Source: Monilinia fructicola
Lineage: Eukaryota > Ascomycota > Leotiomycetes > Helotiales > Sclerotiniaceae
NCBI GenBank assembly: GCA_008692225.1
Contig: VICG01000001.1
Coordinates: forward strand, 4,174,824-4,238,823
Direction: 5' to 3'
DNA length: 64,000 nucleotides
Shown: positions 11,377 to 22,733 of the stretch, piece by piece
Position numbering within the stretch: position 1 is the first letter of the stretch
Layout of the letters: every line of letters starts with the position of its first letter
Made by a program: the position numbers and the translations under genes
Notes under the pieces: generated by a model
The model's database searches: none
What the model saw: the letters and a program-made list of their open reading frames with translations, nothing else
What the model was told of the DNA's origin: nothing

Positions 11377-12230
11377 ATCGAATACTTGTATTCCTGGGCA
11401 AGCTTCAAATTCCCTCCACTCCTCGAGAAGGTAAGGTTAACCTTGGAATTTCATACTCCGCAGAGAAGTGCAGACCCAATCTTACGTAAGCATAAGGTTC
11501 ATGATCACATGATTGATTGGGAGGACTATGAGATGAGAATTCTGTGAGATGAGAACTACTATAGTACCTAGGTAGGTACTAGGTAGGTAATAAGTTCTAT
11601 CGGGAAACCGATTACTGTGAAGTCCACGGGTATTACAACTTTCCAGTTGTGCCGCAAGAAGAGTTGCTCATAATTCCAGGTTCCAAGATTTTGACAATCC
11701 ATCCACCAGATCCATGGACACAAACGATACCCGTGGACTACCATATTAGGTAATGAGGGAGATACGAGGTACTAGGTAGATATACAGAGTAGCAGGTATG
11801 GTGGTATGGTGGTATACACACCAGGTACTCCTGGATCCATGGCTTCAGTACTGGCTGGATGGATAATTCATGATATATAATTGCAAAACAATAACAAGAA
11901 TGATACCAACGGCTCAAGAATGTCGAAGAACGGCCCCGGGAGTATCATCATCGATTCATCATCCATTCATCGGTGACTTGGCATTTGGTTGATGGATATC
12001 AAGTGGTTTTATTATTTTATTATTTTATTGTTTTAGACGTGCTTGACAAATAGATTAATTAAAGATTATTATTAATTAGATTACAAGTACATACTCGAGC
12101 AATTGATTATTCTTTTTAATAAATAATTCTTTTTCTTCTCTTCTCTTCTCTTCTCTTCCCTTTTGTCTCTTTTCCCCATCAAAACACCGACTTCCGACTT
12201 CCCCGATTACCCCAACTAACCTTACCTAGA

Positions 12231-12284
12231 CTATCTAGACTACCCAGACTATCTAGACTACCCAGACTATCTAGATTACCCAGA
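12231..12284 (+). repeat. Three tandem 18-bp repeats
   Basis: The unit CTATCTAGACTACCCAGA is repeated three times. The third copy has one C-to-T change. It lies 1.1 kb upstream of the dac1 start. Confidence 0.9.
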
Positions 12285-12512
12285 CTGCCCACCTCCTCAG
12301 CCTACCCACCTACTTGGATGGAGAGGATACGACGTTACATATTCATTGTATTGCCCTTCCCTTCAACCACAAGATCAACCACAACATTGTCTAGTTGGTC
12401 ATGGTAACTAACTTGTCTTCCTCTCCACTCAATCATTCAATCACTCAATCACTCAATCCACTTACAATCAGGGCTGGCAATATACCAATCCAAAGTGGCG
12501 ATATGGTAGATA

Positions 12513-12612
12513 GACGAGACGAGACGAGACGACATTAGACAAGACAAGACAAGACAAGATAAGATGAGTTGAGACATGATGTGTGATGTGATGTGATGTG
12601 ATATGATATGGT
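12513..12612 (+). repeat. Successive pentamer runs: GACGA, GACAA, GTGAT
   Basis: Three adjoining short tandem arrays of related purine-rich pentamers lie within about 100 bp of the ngs1-dac1 intergenic region. The related units suggest slippage and drift of one ancestral array. Confidence 0.7.
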
Positions 12613-13314
12613 TGATGTATCCTTATATGTATGATATTGAGTCATTGTGTAAGGATCCTGAAAGGTGCAGTACAATCAAGATCCATGGATCTATCAATAT
12701 CAATCAACACCAATAACCTATCGATATCAACATCATCTAATTTTGAGTTTGCCCGTGTTGACCTTATCCAGCCGGTTTTTACCATCTGTGTGATATCCAA
12801 CTTCTGGATAGGAGGAGTGATATGATATCCGATATCAGCCTTTCAAGGCCATGATGTACTGCAGGCATATATGTAGTTCTATGGTCTGTCGGTCATAATA
12901 TCAGTCGAAAATTGGTATGTAACAATAACCTGGAATAATAAAGTAAAGTAGCTGCTAACTTTAACTTCCAGGTTATAACTAGCCTTGAACTTGCTTACTC
13001 GAGTGAATGAATCTGATTAAACTTGAGATTCATAAGATTAGCTTTACATTTCAACCTTGGAAGGTTAAAGAGATAATTCTATTTTCCAGTGAATTAGATT
13101 TTGGTATTAAATTATCATTCACATCTTCTCTTTGTCTATCGGCATCTTCCTCCCTCGCTCCCCCCTTTCCTTCCTTCCTCCCTTCTATCAAGTTGTTTAC
13201 GTTTTCTCTCTTCAACAATAATAACTCTACAACCACATACGGTCATCATATACACACCTACCTAGTAGTATACACATACCCACACCCACACCCTCACCCT
13301 CACCCTCACACTCA

Positions 13315-13350
<36 letters not shown>

Positions 13351-13355
13351 AAAAG

Positions 13356-14822
13356 ATGCCATCGGCATTACCATCCCCGACTTCAAAAGTCACCAAGTTT
13401 ACAAACTGTCGACTTTTGAAGGGTGAATCTCTGGTTACTCAAGATCTTTGGGTATCATCTTCTACTGGCAAGATTGTCCAAAGTCAGGAAGCTTTTTATG
13501 GTCAACTCTGTGTACCCGATGAAACTATTGATCTTGGTGGTCGCATCATCTCTCCAGGTTTTATCGATGCACAGTTGAATGGAGCCTTTGGATTTGACTT
13601 TGCCTCCATACCAGAAAATGATGGACCCAATAGCTATGGCAAGGAATTTCGAAGAATCAATAGTTTATTGGTGAAGACGGGTGTTACTTCTTATTTACCT
13701 ACTATTACATCATCACGTCCAGAGATCTATCATCATGTTAGTACTATACACAATTTACATCATTAAACCCAAACTGATCATTCTGTCAAGGCTCTCCCAT
13801 TTTTGGGTCCCTCTGGAGCAAACCGTCTTGCTTCAGATGGTACAGAATCTCTTGGTGCTCACGTCGAAGGACCATTTCTTGCCCCTACCAAAAATGGAAT
13901 CCATCCTCTACCGGTTCTACTCTCTCCCAAATCCAATGACCTCACATCTCTCTCGGACTGCTATGGTGCCTCTAATCTACTCGGCAATATTCGTCTTATA
14001 ACCGCCGCCCCTGAACTCCCACACATGACCTCCCTCATCCCAACCCTGACCTCTCCTCCCCATAACATCATTTTCAGCATCGGCCACACAGAATCCACGT
14101 ATGAAGATGCCACAGCAGCTATCACTGCAGGCGCAACAATGATAACCCACCTCTTCAACGCCATGCTTCCCCTCCACCACCGCAACCCCGGTATCTTCGG
14201 TCTCCTCGGAACCACCCCCACAACCACATGCTCTCCCACCACCACCCCCCCATCCACGCCCATCAACACCCACCAACCCACCCCCATTTTACCGCCCATC
14301 CCCCAACGCCCCTACTTCGGTATCATAGCCGATTCCATCCACCTCCACCCCACCACCATCACCCTCGCCTACAATGCGCACCCCACGGGCCTCATCCTCG
14401 TAACCGACGCGATGCACCTGGTCGGGCTTCCCGATGGCCGCTATGCCTGGAATGGTGACTATATCATCAAATCCGGGATCCACTTGCGCCTCGAATCCGA
14501 CAACAAAATTGCAGGCTCCAGCATCACCTTGGTGGAATGCGTGAGCAATTTTTTGAACTGGACAGGATGTAGTGTGGCGCAGGCTTTAAAGGCGGTGACA
14601 GAGACCCCGGCGAAGATGCTGGGGGTTTATGAGACGAAGGGGGGGTTAGAGGGTGGCAAGGATGCGGATTTGTGTGTGCTTGATGTGGTTGTTGAGGCGG
14701 ATGGCAGGAAGAATGTTGTAGTAGATGAGGTTTGGAAGTTTGGGGTTCGGGTCTTTCGGAGGGCGAAGGAGGAAAAAGATGAGGGGAAAGGCTTGACGGT
14801 GGAGGATACTGAGTTGATGTAG
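13356..14822 (+). CDS. dac1: N-acetylglucosamine-6-phosphate deacetylase (470 aa)
   Basis: Removes acetate from GlcNAc-6-P to give glucosamine-6-P, the second step of cytosolic GlcNAc catabolism (NagA family, amidohydrolase fold). Exons 13356-13736 and 13791-14822; the 54-nt intron has phase 0. Metal and catalytic motifs are intact: PGFIDAQLNGAFG, HVEGPFL (H151, E153), SIGHTEST, THLFNAMLPLHHRNPG and LVTDAM with the catalytic Asp. A Pro/Thr-rich low-complexity insert of about 30 residues (14203-14310) lies between the LFNAM/NPG motif and IIADSIH. The start ATG follows a CA repeat leader directly. It is divergent from ngs1 and convergent with dam1. Confidence 0.95.
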
Positions 14823-16024
14823 ATGCGAGGAGGGGAGAGGAGTTTTTTTTTTCTCGATCAAGTGACTACGAGGTATGAGGTATGATTTGAGGACAATGGG
14901 CTTCCATTGATGGGCTGGGAAAGGGGAAATTGTGATACTGAGGATTGCAACGGTCGTTGCTTTGTGCCACCGCTTAGGTTATGTACGGCGTGTATATGTA
15001 CATACTCACACACCCACATGCTCATTCTTGAAAATCAAGCTCCCTTGAGGAGGAGAAGAAGAAGAAGATTCAAAATCACCATATAAACATGAGATGCAGA
15101 TAGAAGATCCATATGGATTCAAGCAGAGTAGGGTAGACATTGGATAGAAATGAATACTTTTTTAAAATGAAAATGATTAAGAGATGAAAGAGAATGTAGA
15201 TATCATACGTATATTTCAGATATTGCTGTACTCATGCTCGAGTATATTCTTCACGTATCGCATCTATTGTTTTGTTTTGTAGCTCGGGGGCTCATCTAGA
15301 TTTAAAATCGAAGATGGAAGATGTCAAATCCCACTTCGCCCACCTCTTCAAACTCTTGAATCCATACATCCATCCATGGATACCTGAGATAGCAAAATTC
15401 AGAACAAATGTAAATAGAACTATCCACTAAACCCCGACAGTAGCGGAACCCACGTAGAAAAAACATTCCCCCACCAGGTGCCCCAACCCCCCAAACAAAA
15501 CCCCTCCGCAATGCATAATCAACAAACAGAGAAACAACACATAATTGGAAACATAAATCAATCCACGTATGAGCATCGGCCTAATAATATGGATAAATAG
15601 GTTCTTGATATTCATTTCTCGTTGATTCTCATCTATCATCTAGAACTAACTAATTTACAGTTTTTATGAGAATTGTCGTTTACTGCTTCATGTAATGTCA
15701 GGTAAATAATTTCTGCGTTGTGCCACGCCAGAAAAATAAAATACATACAGATCGACCACCATCATATCTGGCGCGAAATTGCAATGATGTATGGTATGGT
15801 ATCTGCCTGCATGTATGGAGAGGAGAAAAGAAAGAAACGAGCAGAAAAAGAAAGAGGAGGTCCAAAATCCTCTCGATCAGTATCTCAATTCACAATGTGG
15901 GAAAACCAAATTCGACTTCTGATGTGTAAATCATTGTGCCCATCGCAATTCACTCCTACCATACCCAGTATGTCCAACCCATATCCAATCCGTTGTCAAC
16001 GTGGTAGCTTTTTATTTGATAAAC
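14823..16024. other. Intergenic region between convergent dac1 and dam1
   Basis: Shared 3' region of two converging GlcNAc genes. No open frame with a recognisable product is seen. AT-rich with no clear repeat. Confidence 0.5.
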
Positions 16025-17404
16025 TCAGACCGTCACGATTCTGCTGCCCATGCGGTCGGGGACTAGTTCAGGAGTATGACTTCTGCGGACGGGATACTCG
16101 GTCGCGGGGGCAGCTAGAAGGGTGCTGGTAAGAGGTTGGGGAGATATAATGGTCGGCGTTTCCTTGATCAAACTCTGGGGCATGGGGGCGAGGGGTGTGG
16201 TGCGCTTGGGACCGGTGCGAGCGGCTGATGGGAGAATTTGTTCGAAGCCTTGGGCTGCGGCGACTTTTTCGATGGATTTGAAGTACTGGAGAGGAATTTT
16301 GTTAGCATTGGATAGAAAGTGGAAAGTGGACAGTGGAAAGTGGAAAGTGGAAGTACATGAGAGGAGGGAGGGGGGAGGAGGGAGGAGGGAGGAGGGTGGA
16401 GGGTGGAGGGAGGAGGGTGAAGTGTTGATATAAGTCATCAGTCTGGATGGCACTAATGGAGGGGGTTATATGGTGGGGTAAGGTTAAAATAGTGGGGTCG
16501 TTCATTACCTTGACCGTCTTGACTTGCAATTCAAGTGTTGCATCTTCATCTACAACAATCATAGGATGAGGATGAAGTTGTAAACTGGAGAGAGTCCACA
16601 TGTGGTTTACACCATCTTCAATACATTTCTTCAATGCCAATGCCTTATGTGCTCCAGTGATAATGATCACAACCTCTCTAGCTTCCAAAACTGTTTGAAT
16701 GCCCACGGTTAAGGCCATCTTGGGAACCTTTTCCAAATCATTGTCGAAGAATCTTGAGTTGGCGATAATGGTATCATATGCCAAAGTTTTGACTCTGGTG
16801 CGGGACGCAAGTGAAGATCCCGGTTCATTGAATGCGAGATGACCATCTGGTCCAATTCCTCCAAGAAATAAATCAATTCCCCCCTTGGCCTTGATGGCTT
16901 CTTCATATTGTAAGCACTCAGCTTCGAGGTTCTCGGCGTTGCCATTTAAAATGTGAACATTTTGAGGAAGGACGTCGACGTGTGAGAAGAAGTGCTTATA
17001 CATGAATGTATGGTAGCTTTCGGGGTGGCTGCGTGGAATGCCAATGTATTCGTCCTATGCAAGTGGCCCATGTTAGCGATGCGATGCTTGGTAGGGGAAC
17101 GGAACTGCATGCAGCTTTTATGCGAGCCTTCTGAACATACCATGTTGAAGGTGACAACATTTTTGAAGGAGACCTCGCCAGCCTTGTACTTTTCCACGAG
17201 TATCTTGTAGATGCCAATAGGGGATGAACCAGTAGGAAGACCAAGAACGAAAGGATGCTCGGGGGTGGGTTCAAAGGCCTTGATGCGATCTAATTATATG
17301 TTAACCATTGGCTGTAAATAAGCTGGACGAACAAACTCACCAATAATGTACTGAGCGACGTAGGCCGAAGCTTCTGTTTTACCATCTCTAATGATGAGTC
17401 TCAT
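16025..17404 (-). CDS. dam1: Glucosamine-6-phosphate deaminase (339 aa)
   Basis: Converts glucosamine-6-P to fructose-6-P and ammonia, the last GlcNAc-specific step (NagB family). Exons (minus strand): 17404-17341, 17289-17141, 17054-16509, 16285-16025; 1020 nt in frame. All catalytic residues keep E. coli NagB numbering: D72 in FNMDEY, and D141, H143, E148 in [14 protein letters not shown]. The second intron falls exactly between M71 and D72. About 70 residues beyond the bacterial length form a Pro/Thr-rich basic tail, as is usual in fungal orthologues. The last intron (16508-16286, 223 nt) carries a minisatellite. The upstream region has 19-bp tandem repeats. Confidence 0.95.
16317..16420 (-). 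repeat. Purine/pyrimidine minisatellite inside the last dam1 intron
   Basis: On the plus strand GGAAAGTGGA-type decamers (about 16319-16350) run into a G-rich GGAGGGAGGA array (about 16360-16420). The transcript therefore carries a long CCTCC polypyrimidine tract. Several GGG runs could fold into a G-quadruplex on the non-transcript strand. Confidence 0.85.
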
Positions 17405-20318
17405 TTTGAATGTCGTTGTGATATTTTCAAAGGGTGACGGGGAGGTATCAAGTCAACAGATCTTTGAAGTATATCACGTAGGTAAGTTGTTGTAGTATAC
17501 TAGGTAAGTTGTAGTATACTAGGTAAGTGGTAGTATACTAGGTAAGATTGCAAAAGGTTTGGCTATCAATTTCTTTGGTGGAGGAATATGGGAAATGCGA
17601 ACAGTGAATATAAAATGTAAGATTAATCAAAGAAATTGCTCAAAGAGCCTGACCTACCTGCCGTACCTACCGGCATTGCCTCCAGACGATAGAACTCAAG
17701 TCATCAGATTCCAAGATTCATTACAAGGAAATCCAACCAGCGGCAACGAAGTTTGACTGCATCTTCTGGTGGTAGCGTTGTTCATTGGTCAGACCAAGTG
17801 TTTGAACCTATAAACTCTATACTTCTGCCCCTCCATCGTTCATGATAGTGTATGGAACGTCACGATGACCCAGTGCTGATAGCCTCCTGTCCGAAAGATA
17901 GTCATTGTTGCTTGCCTTACCTTACAGGGTATGATCCCCTGGCGATCAAATCGAGGAGATATCTATCTTCTCTACTAAGTATCGGTAATCGTAACGTAAA
18001 CAGGATCCCAAGTGACTAAGGTTGAGGAGGTATGTTAAGGTTCAGACGAGTGATTAATGATATGACAATGATATGACAATTACATTTGCATATCAATCTA
18101 AAGAGGCCATTCTGTATACCCATCTATCTAATTACACTATGATACAAACTTTGAAGTTCCTAAAATCTGTGTTGTATAGGTATCTAGGCTTGTAGGTATA
18201 GCTGGAGAACTATACAAGTACGGAGTAGGTGTATGTATAGGTGCATGGACGTATAGCGCTAAGGAAGTAAGGAGATACTGTCGATGGTAAAGTTCCACAT
18301 GAAAAGTATCGGAGATATTCCAAGAGTCCAACAGAACGTTTGATGATCTGACATTTCCTGTTTATTGTCGTCTTGCAATTAGTTGCACCATTACATACGG
18401 AGTACTGTCTGTATTAATTACTGTACAGTAGTTACACTCGCTTCTGCAGGACCTACTGACCGTACTGGTTGTATTGCCTAGGTAACCTTCCCCTGTGTAA
18501 CATGACCTACTACCTAGTAAACAATCTACTCCGTAGGTACGCGCTACGACATGCTAATTACTGGACAGAGCAGCCCTCCCCCTTCATCCTTCGCCTGGGA
18601 CATCTACTAGCCGGGATGGACAATCTTGGAGACAACAAATCAAACTAATAAGATACTAACTAATTCCATAGAAAAGGGTAATATGATGAGGATGAGGATG
18701 ATGATGCCATGATGCCATGATGGTTACATAAGTCCAAATATCATCACTCCATGCTACTGTAGAGTATCCGTACCCATCCATACCCATACCCATACCCGTA
18801 TGTTCATACCTATTCCCCTCTCCCTTTGACCCGATTCTTGAATCCTTCAATGAATATCCTTAACGGTTAGTTCTATATCCACTCGAGGCTTTTCAGTACT
18901 GTCTGCACAGTGCACACCGTACAACACAAAACATCCAAGCTTTTGTATGGTCGTACGGAGAAATGATGCCTTTCCCAATTGTAACGTTGCTTTCAACAAA
19001 CAGCAAAGTAACAGGAGTGTAACGGATTTTTCCTACGAACAACAATTGTACTGTACTGTCATTTGAAACCTAATACTGCAATATCTGTATTGCCACATAC
19101 TGTCTAGTTTAGTCTAATCTAAGTTTAATCCTATACTAATCACAAATAATGGATTCCTCTTTCGTCTCTTTTGAGTCTTGAGTCTTGACTCATGGAAGAT
19201 CTTGGAATTTCATCTGCATCTGCATCTATTCCTACTGTATTACCACTCCACTCTGTGCAAGTAAATCATCTACTGTACAGAGTCATCCTCGCATTCATGT
19301 TAATGAAGATGGGGAAGCCACAATGCAGGGGCACATCTACCGTACCGTACTGTACAACCTTCCCATACCGTTCTCCGAATACTCAGTCTGTCAATCTGTT
19401 CCAAGGTTGTATCTAATATGCGTTGAGAATGGAGAGGCGGATCGAATTGGATCGAATTGCTTCTCCCTGAATGGTTCAATGCATTCATTCCATGGACTCC
19501 AGTCAGTTATTGATGAGATAAGTACAGTAGTAGGGGCCTATGCTGTAACTCTTTTCTAAATCGATCCTCCTCTCAATGATGGGCAGTTGGATCCAATTCT
19601 ATACTCTGTAGGAAATCGAATTGAGTTGAGAATACGATGCGATGTTACAACTGGGAACTTGCTACTCCGTGCAGTACAGTAACTTATCAGTCATTCATTC
19701 CTACTATTGTACTTTAGCCTTAGCATGTCTGTGTGTATGTAGTGTAGTATCTTCTCATTCTTGGTCTAGAGTCTAAAATCCTCTTCCTCATCCTATCGTT
19801 CATTTTGATTCACCGAGGAGCTATCTATCTTTGGGAGTGATTAACCAATGGTCACCATCACTTTCTCCATAAACTATGGCGCAATAGTATCCCTTGAAGA
19901 GACCTCGGGAAGTAGCATTATGCCATTTTGTACGAGGTGGCTTTCTTCTAGATCCATTCGTTGTTTCGTGGTTACCACAAATCTGCCGAAAATCTCCAAC
20001 GTACATATTTTTACGAGCACGAGAGCATGAGACGAGGGTAAAAATCCTACAACTATAAACTTTACATCGGGTACGACGATTTCTCTGCCGAACAGATCTC
20101 GCCTTTCCTCTTACATCCAATGAGTTCATTGTTCTTAGTCAATTGAAGTTAAACTTCGAATCCACCTTCCGGTTGTTTTTGTTTCAGTACTCTTCTCCAT
20201 CTTATACTGATGTTGTGGGATGGAGCAAGCGGGCCAATATCAATACTACCCTAGCACTTTCGTATCTTAGCGTGTCAGTCTCCTCGAGGATTCTCTATAT
20301 GTATGAGGTCCTCATACC
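17405..20318. other. Divergent intergenic region between dam1 and hxk3
   Basis: A 2.9-kb gap with no supported gene. In other fungi a transporter or regulator gene can sit in the GlcNAc cluster, but neither is visible on either strand here. The open frames at 18656-18850 and 19185-19559 have no family features. Many ACTGTACAG/TACGGAGTA-like short palindromes are scattered over 18400-19700. Confidence 0.5.
17492..17546 (-). promoter_or_regulatory. Three 19-bp tandem repeats upstream of dam1
   Basis: The unit GTAGTATACTAGGTAAGTT is repeated about three times, and each copy holds the palindrome TAGTATACTA. The array lies about 90 bp upstream of the dam1 start codon, within its promoter or leader. 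A role as binding sites is inferred. Confidence 0.55.
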
Positions 20319-22050
20319 ATGCAGCCGTTCATCGCTGCCATGCTGAGGATACGTCAGGCTTTCTACGCCCTCTTCATCAGATCTTGCCTCAAAACAAAGT
20401 CCATCTTGGAGATAGTTATCGAATTTTGGCTCTCACCGTTATCTTCATCACGCATCAAAGACGAAAATGTCGACGTCGAAGATTTCTGCACCGCGAAGGT
20501 CAAGAAGTTTTTAGATGAGGTAGAAGATGCCTTGGAGGTTTCTACAAAGAAGGGTTTCTTGGCGGCGTTATCAGATGGTCTGAGAAAAGAGTTCGCGGAG
20601 AGCTTATTGGCAAATCCACAAAATATGCTACCATCATACAATTACCAACTACCTAGCGGTCATGAGTGCGGAACGTACTTAGCCTTAGATGTTGGAGGGT
20701 CGACTTTTCGTGTTGCATTAATTAAGCTTGCAGGGAAAGAGTGCGAGGGAAAAGAGATCGAAATTGTGGAATCAAAGTCTTTCAAAATCACAGGTCCCGA
20801 GAGGAAGCTTGTGGGGGTAAAATTCTTCGATTGGATGGCAGATCGAATCACGGAAACTCTCTCGGCCCAGAGTGAGGGACATGAGAAGTCGAAGGCACCA
20901 TTGTCCGTCGGATTATCCTGGTCCTTTCCCATTGAGTATGGTCGCCGGAATCGCCTTTGCATTCGAAGTCAGCTGACGGTAGTTTTATAGACAAACATCA
21001 CTTAGAGGTGGTCTTCTTATGGAGATGGGAAAAGGCTTTTGTGCTGCTGATGGCTTGGTTGGTAAAGATCTTGGTGACCTCATCGAAAATTCCTGTTTGA
21101 ATAAAGGCCTTAACGTTCAGCTAAACGCCATTGTAAATGACTCTTCAGCGACCTTACTCTCCAAAGCATATACAGACCCTACGACTCGCTTCGCATTAAT
21201 CTTGGGAACTGGGCTAAATGCAGCAGCTCATCTTCCTGTTCACATATTTTCACAACCAAAATTTGGAATTCGACCTGCATCTTGGCATGAGTGTGCTAAG
21301 CATGTTATTGTCAACACGGAGCTCTCCATGTTCGGCGGTAAACTTCTACCATACACAAGATGGGATGAGAGTTTGAAAGCAGACCACTCGGCACCAGACT
21401 TTCAACCCTTTGAACATTTCGCGAGTGGGGGATATATAGGAGAGATTGTGCGGTTGATATTGATTGATGGAATTCAAAACTTTGGACTATTTGGTGGGAT
21501 AGTGCCTGCAAATCTGAAGGACAAATACTCACTGGAGACCGAGACTCTATCATATATTGAAGCGTAAGTTGGTTGTCATGAACATAACCCATTGAGCTCC
21601 TACCGGCTTTGATATTTGACCAGTACCCCCGACCACTAGGCTAACACCATTCTTAGCGACAAAACTCCATACCTCACCACGGCTATAGACGTGTTTACCA
21701 CTCGTCACCCCTCCTCTCATCTTCCCACTGTAGCGGATCTACGTGCACTTCAATTCATATCTTCCCTCGTAACTCTTCGCTCTAGCTGTCTCATCGCTGC
21801 TGGTGTCCACTCCCTATGGCACCTGCGCAACACCTCCGAATCGATTCTCCCATCGGATTCCGCCCACACAGTCGTTGCATATAATGGATCAGTATTAGAG
21901 AACTACCCAAACTTTCGCAGCAACACTCAGAAATACATCGACATGTTGGTCGTAGCAAGTGGAGCGAAAAGCGGCACGGTCGAGCTGATGTATGCGGAGG
22001 AAAGCTCGCTGTTGGGAGCGGCGGTCGCTGTGGCTTGCTGTGATACTTGA
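20319..22050 (+). CDS. hxk3: Divergent hexokinase, probable GlcNAc kinase (527 aa)
   Basis: Hexokinase-family enzyme expected to phosphorylate GlcNAc at C6 and so feed dac1. Exons 20319-20935, 20991-21563, 21657-22050; 1584 nt in frame. Family motifs are present but altered: LALDVGGSTFRV in place of the usual GGTNFRV, SWSFPIEQTSL with MGKGF, VNDSSATLL in place of NDTVGTL (catalytic Asp kept), GTGLNAA, and the C-terminal ESSLLGAAVA. Such changes fit a non-glucose substrate, as for cluster hexokinases of Trichoderma (hxk3) and Candida. The N-terminus before about residue 45 is not conserved, so the exact start is less certain. Confidence 0.9.
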
Positions 22051-22733
22051 ATCTCAAAGGCAAGGAATGCGATGTCATCTCGTAGAGTATTGCATAATCA
22101 TTGATATCAGGAGCATAGCATTTGGGGAATTCTTGTTAAGAGGGGTCGATGCAGGCAATGCATGATGGGTTTGTAGATAGCACTATTTAGGAGTTCAGGC
22201 TCATATGAATCTAGAGCATTTTTGAATTACATTTCAGTAACTAGGTACCTAGCTATAGTTAAATTATTATGTTCAAGTTGACGGCCAGGATGGAAGGTTC
22301 AAAAGCAACCTTGGAATGCAATTATAAGAATTATTGCATTTATGACGATTTCACCTGTACTTAAGCAGGCACGTAGTATGTAGATAGGTGAATTTATCTA
22401 AAAACGTGACCCCGCGAACTAGCGCGATTAATATAAGGCATCTAACCTTGATCAACTTTAAACAGCCGCGGACGCGTCTTTCATCAACATTAATCTTTTA
22501 TATTGTTCGATTTCGAATAACTGGAATTTTAGGAACAACCAAAACAAACCAAAAAGCGAGCATAACTAACAATACTTCAATAATTCTCCAATCTCTGCCT
22601 TTTCAAGCTCGCAGATGGTCTCGATATAAACAAAATCATCAATGCCTATTCTATTACATTTAGCTAAGCCATCTTTCATATTCAATGACGCGCAGCCCTG
22701 AGACACTCGCCAAAGCAGGTTTGAGCTACAGAA
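22051..22733. other. Intergenic region between hxk3 and srs2
   Basis: Contains the hxk3 3' end and the srs2 promoter. No gene or strong repeat is seen. Confidence 0.5.

Larger units (their letters stand above)
10680..13355. promoter_or_regulatory. Long divergent promoter region between ngs1 and dac1
   Basis: A 2.7-kb gene-free stretch shared by two GlcNAc genes transcribed outward. It is unusually rich in short repeats: TGCAA pentamers (11071-11092), GGTT tetramers (11182-11204), a CT tract (11300-11376), three 18-bp units (12231-12284), pentamer runs (12513-12612) and CA/CT-rich leader before 13356. The open frame at 12631-12825 has no recognisable product. Confidence 0.5.
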
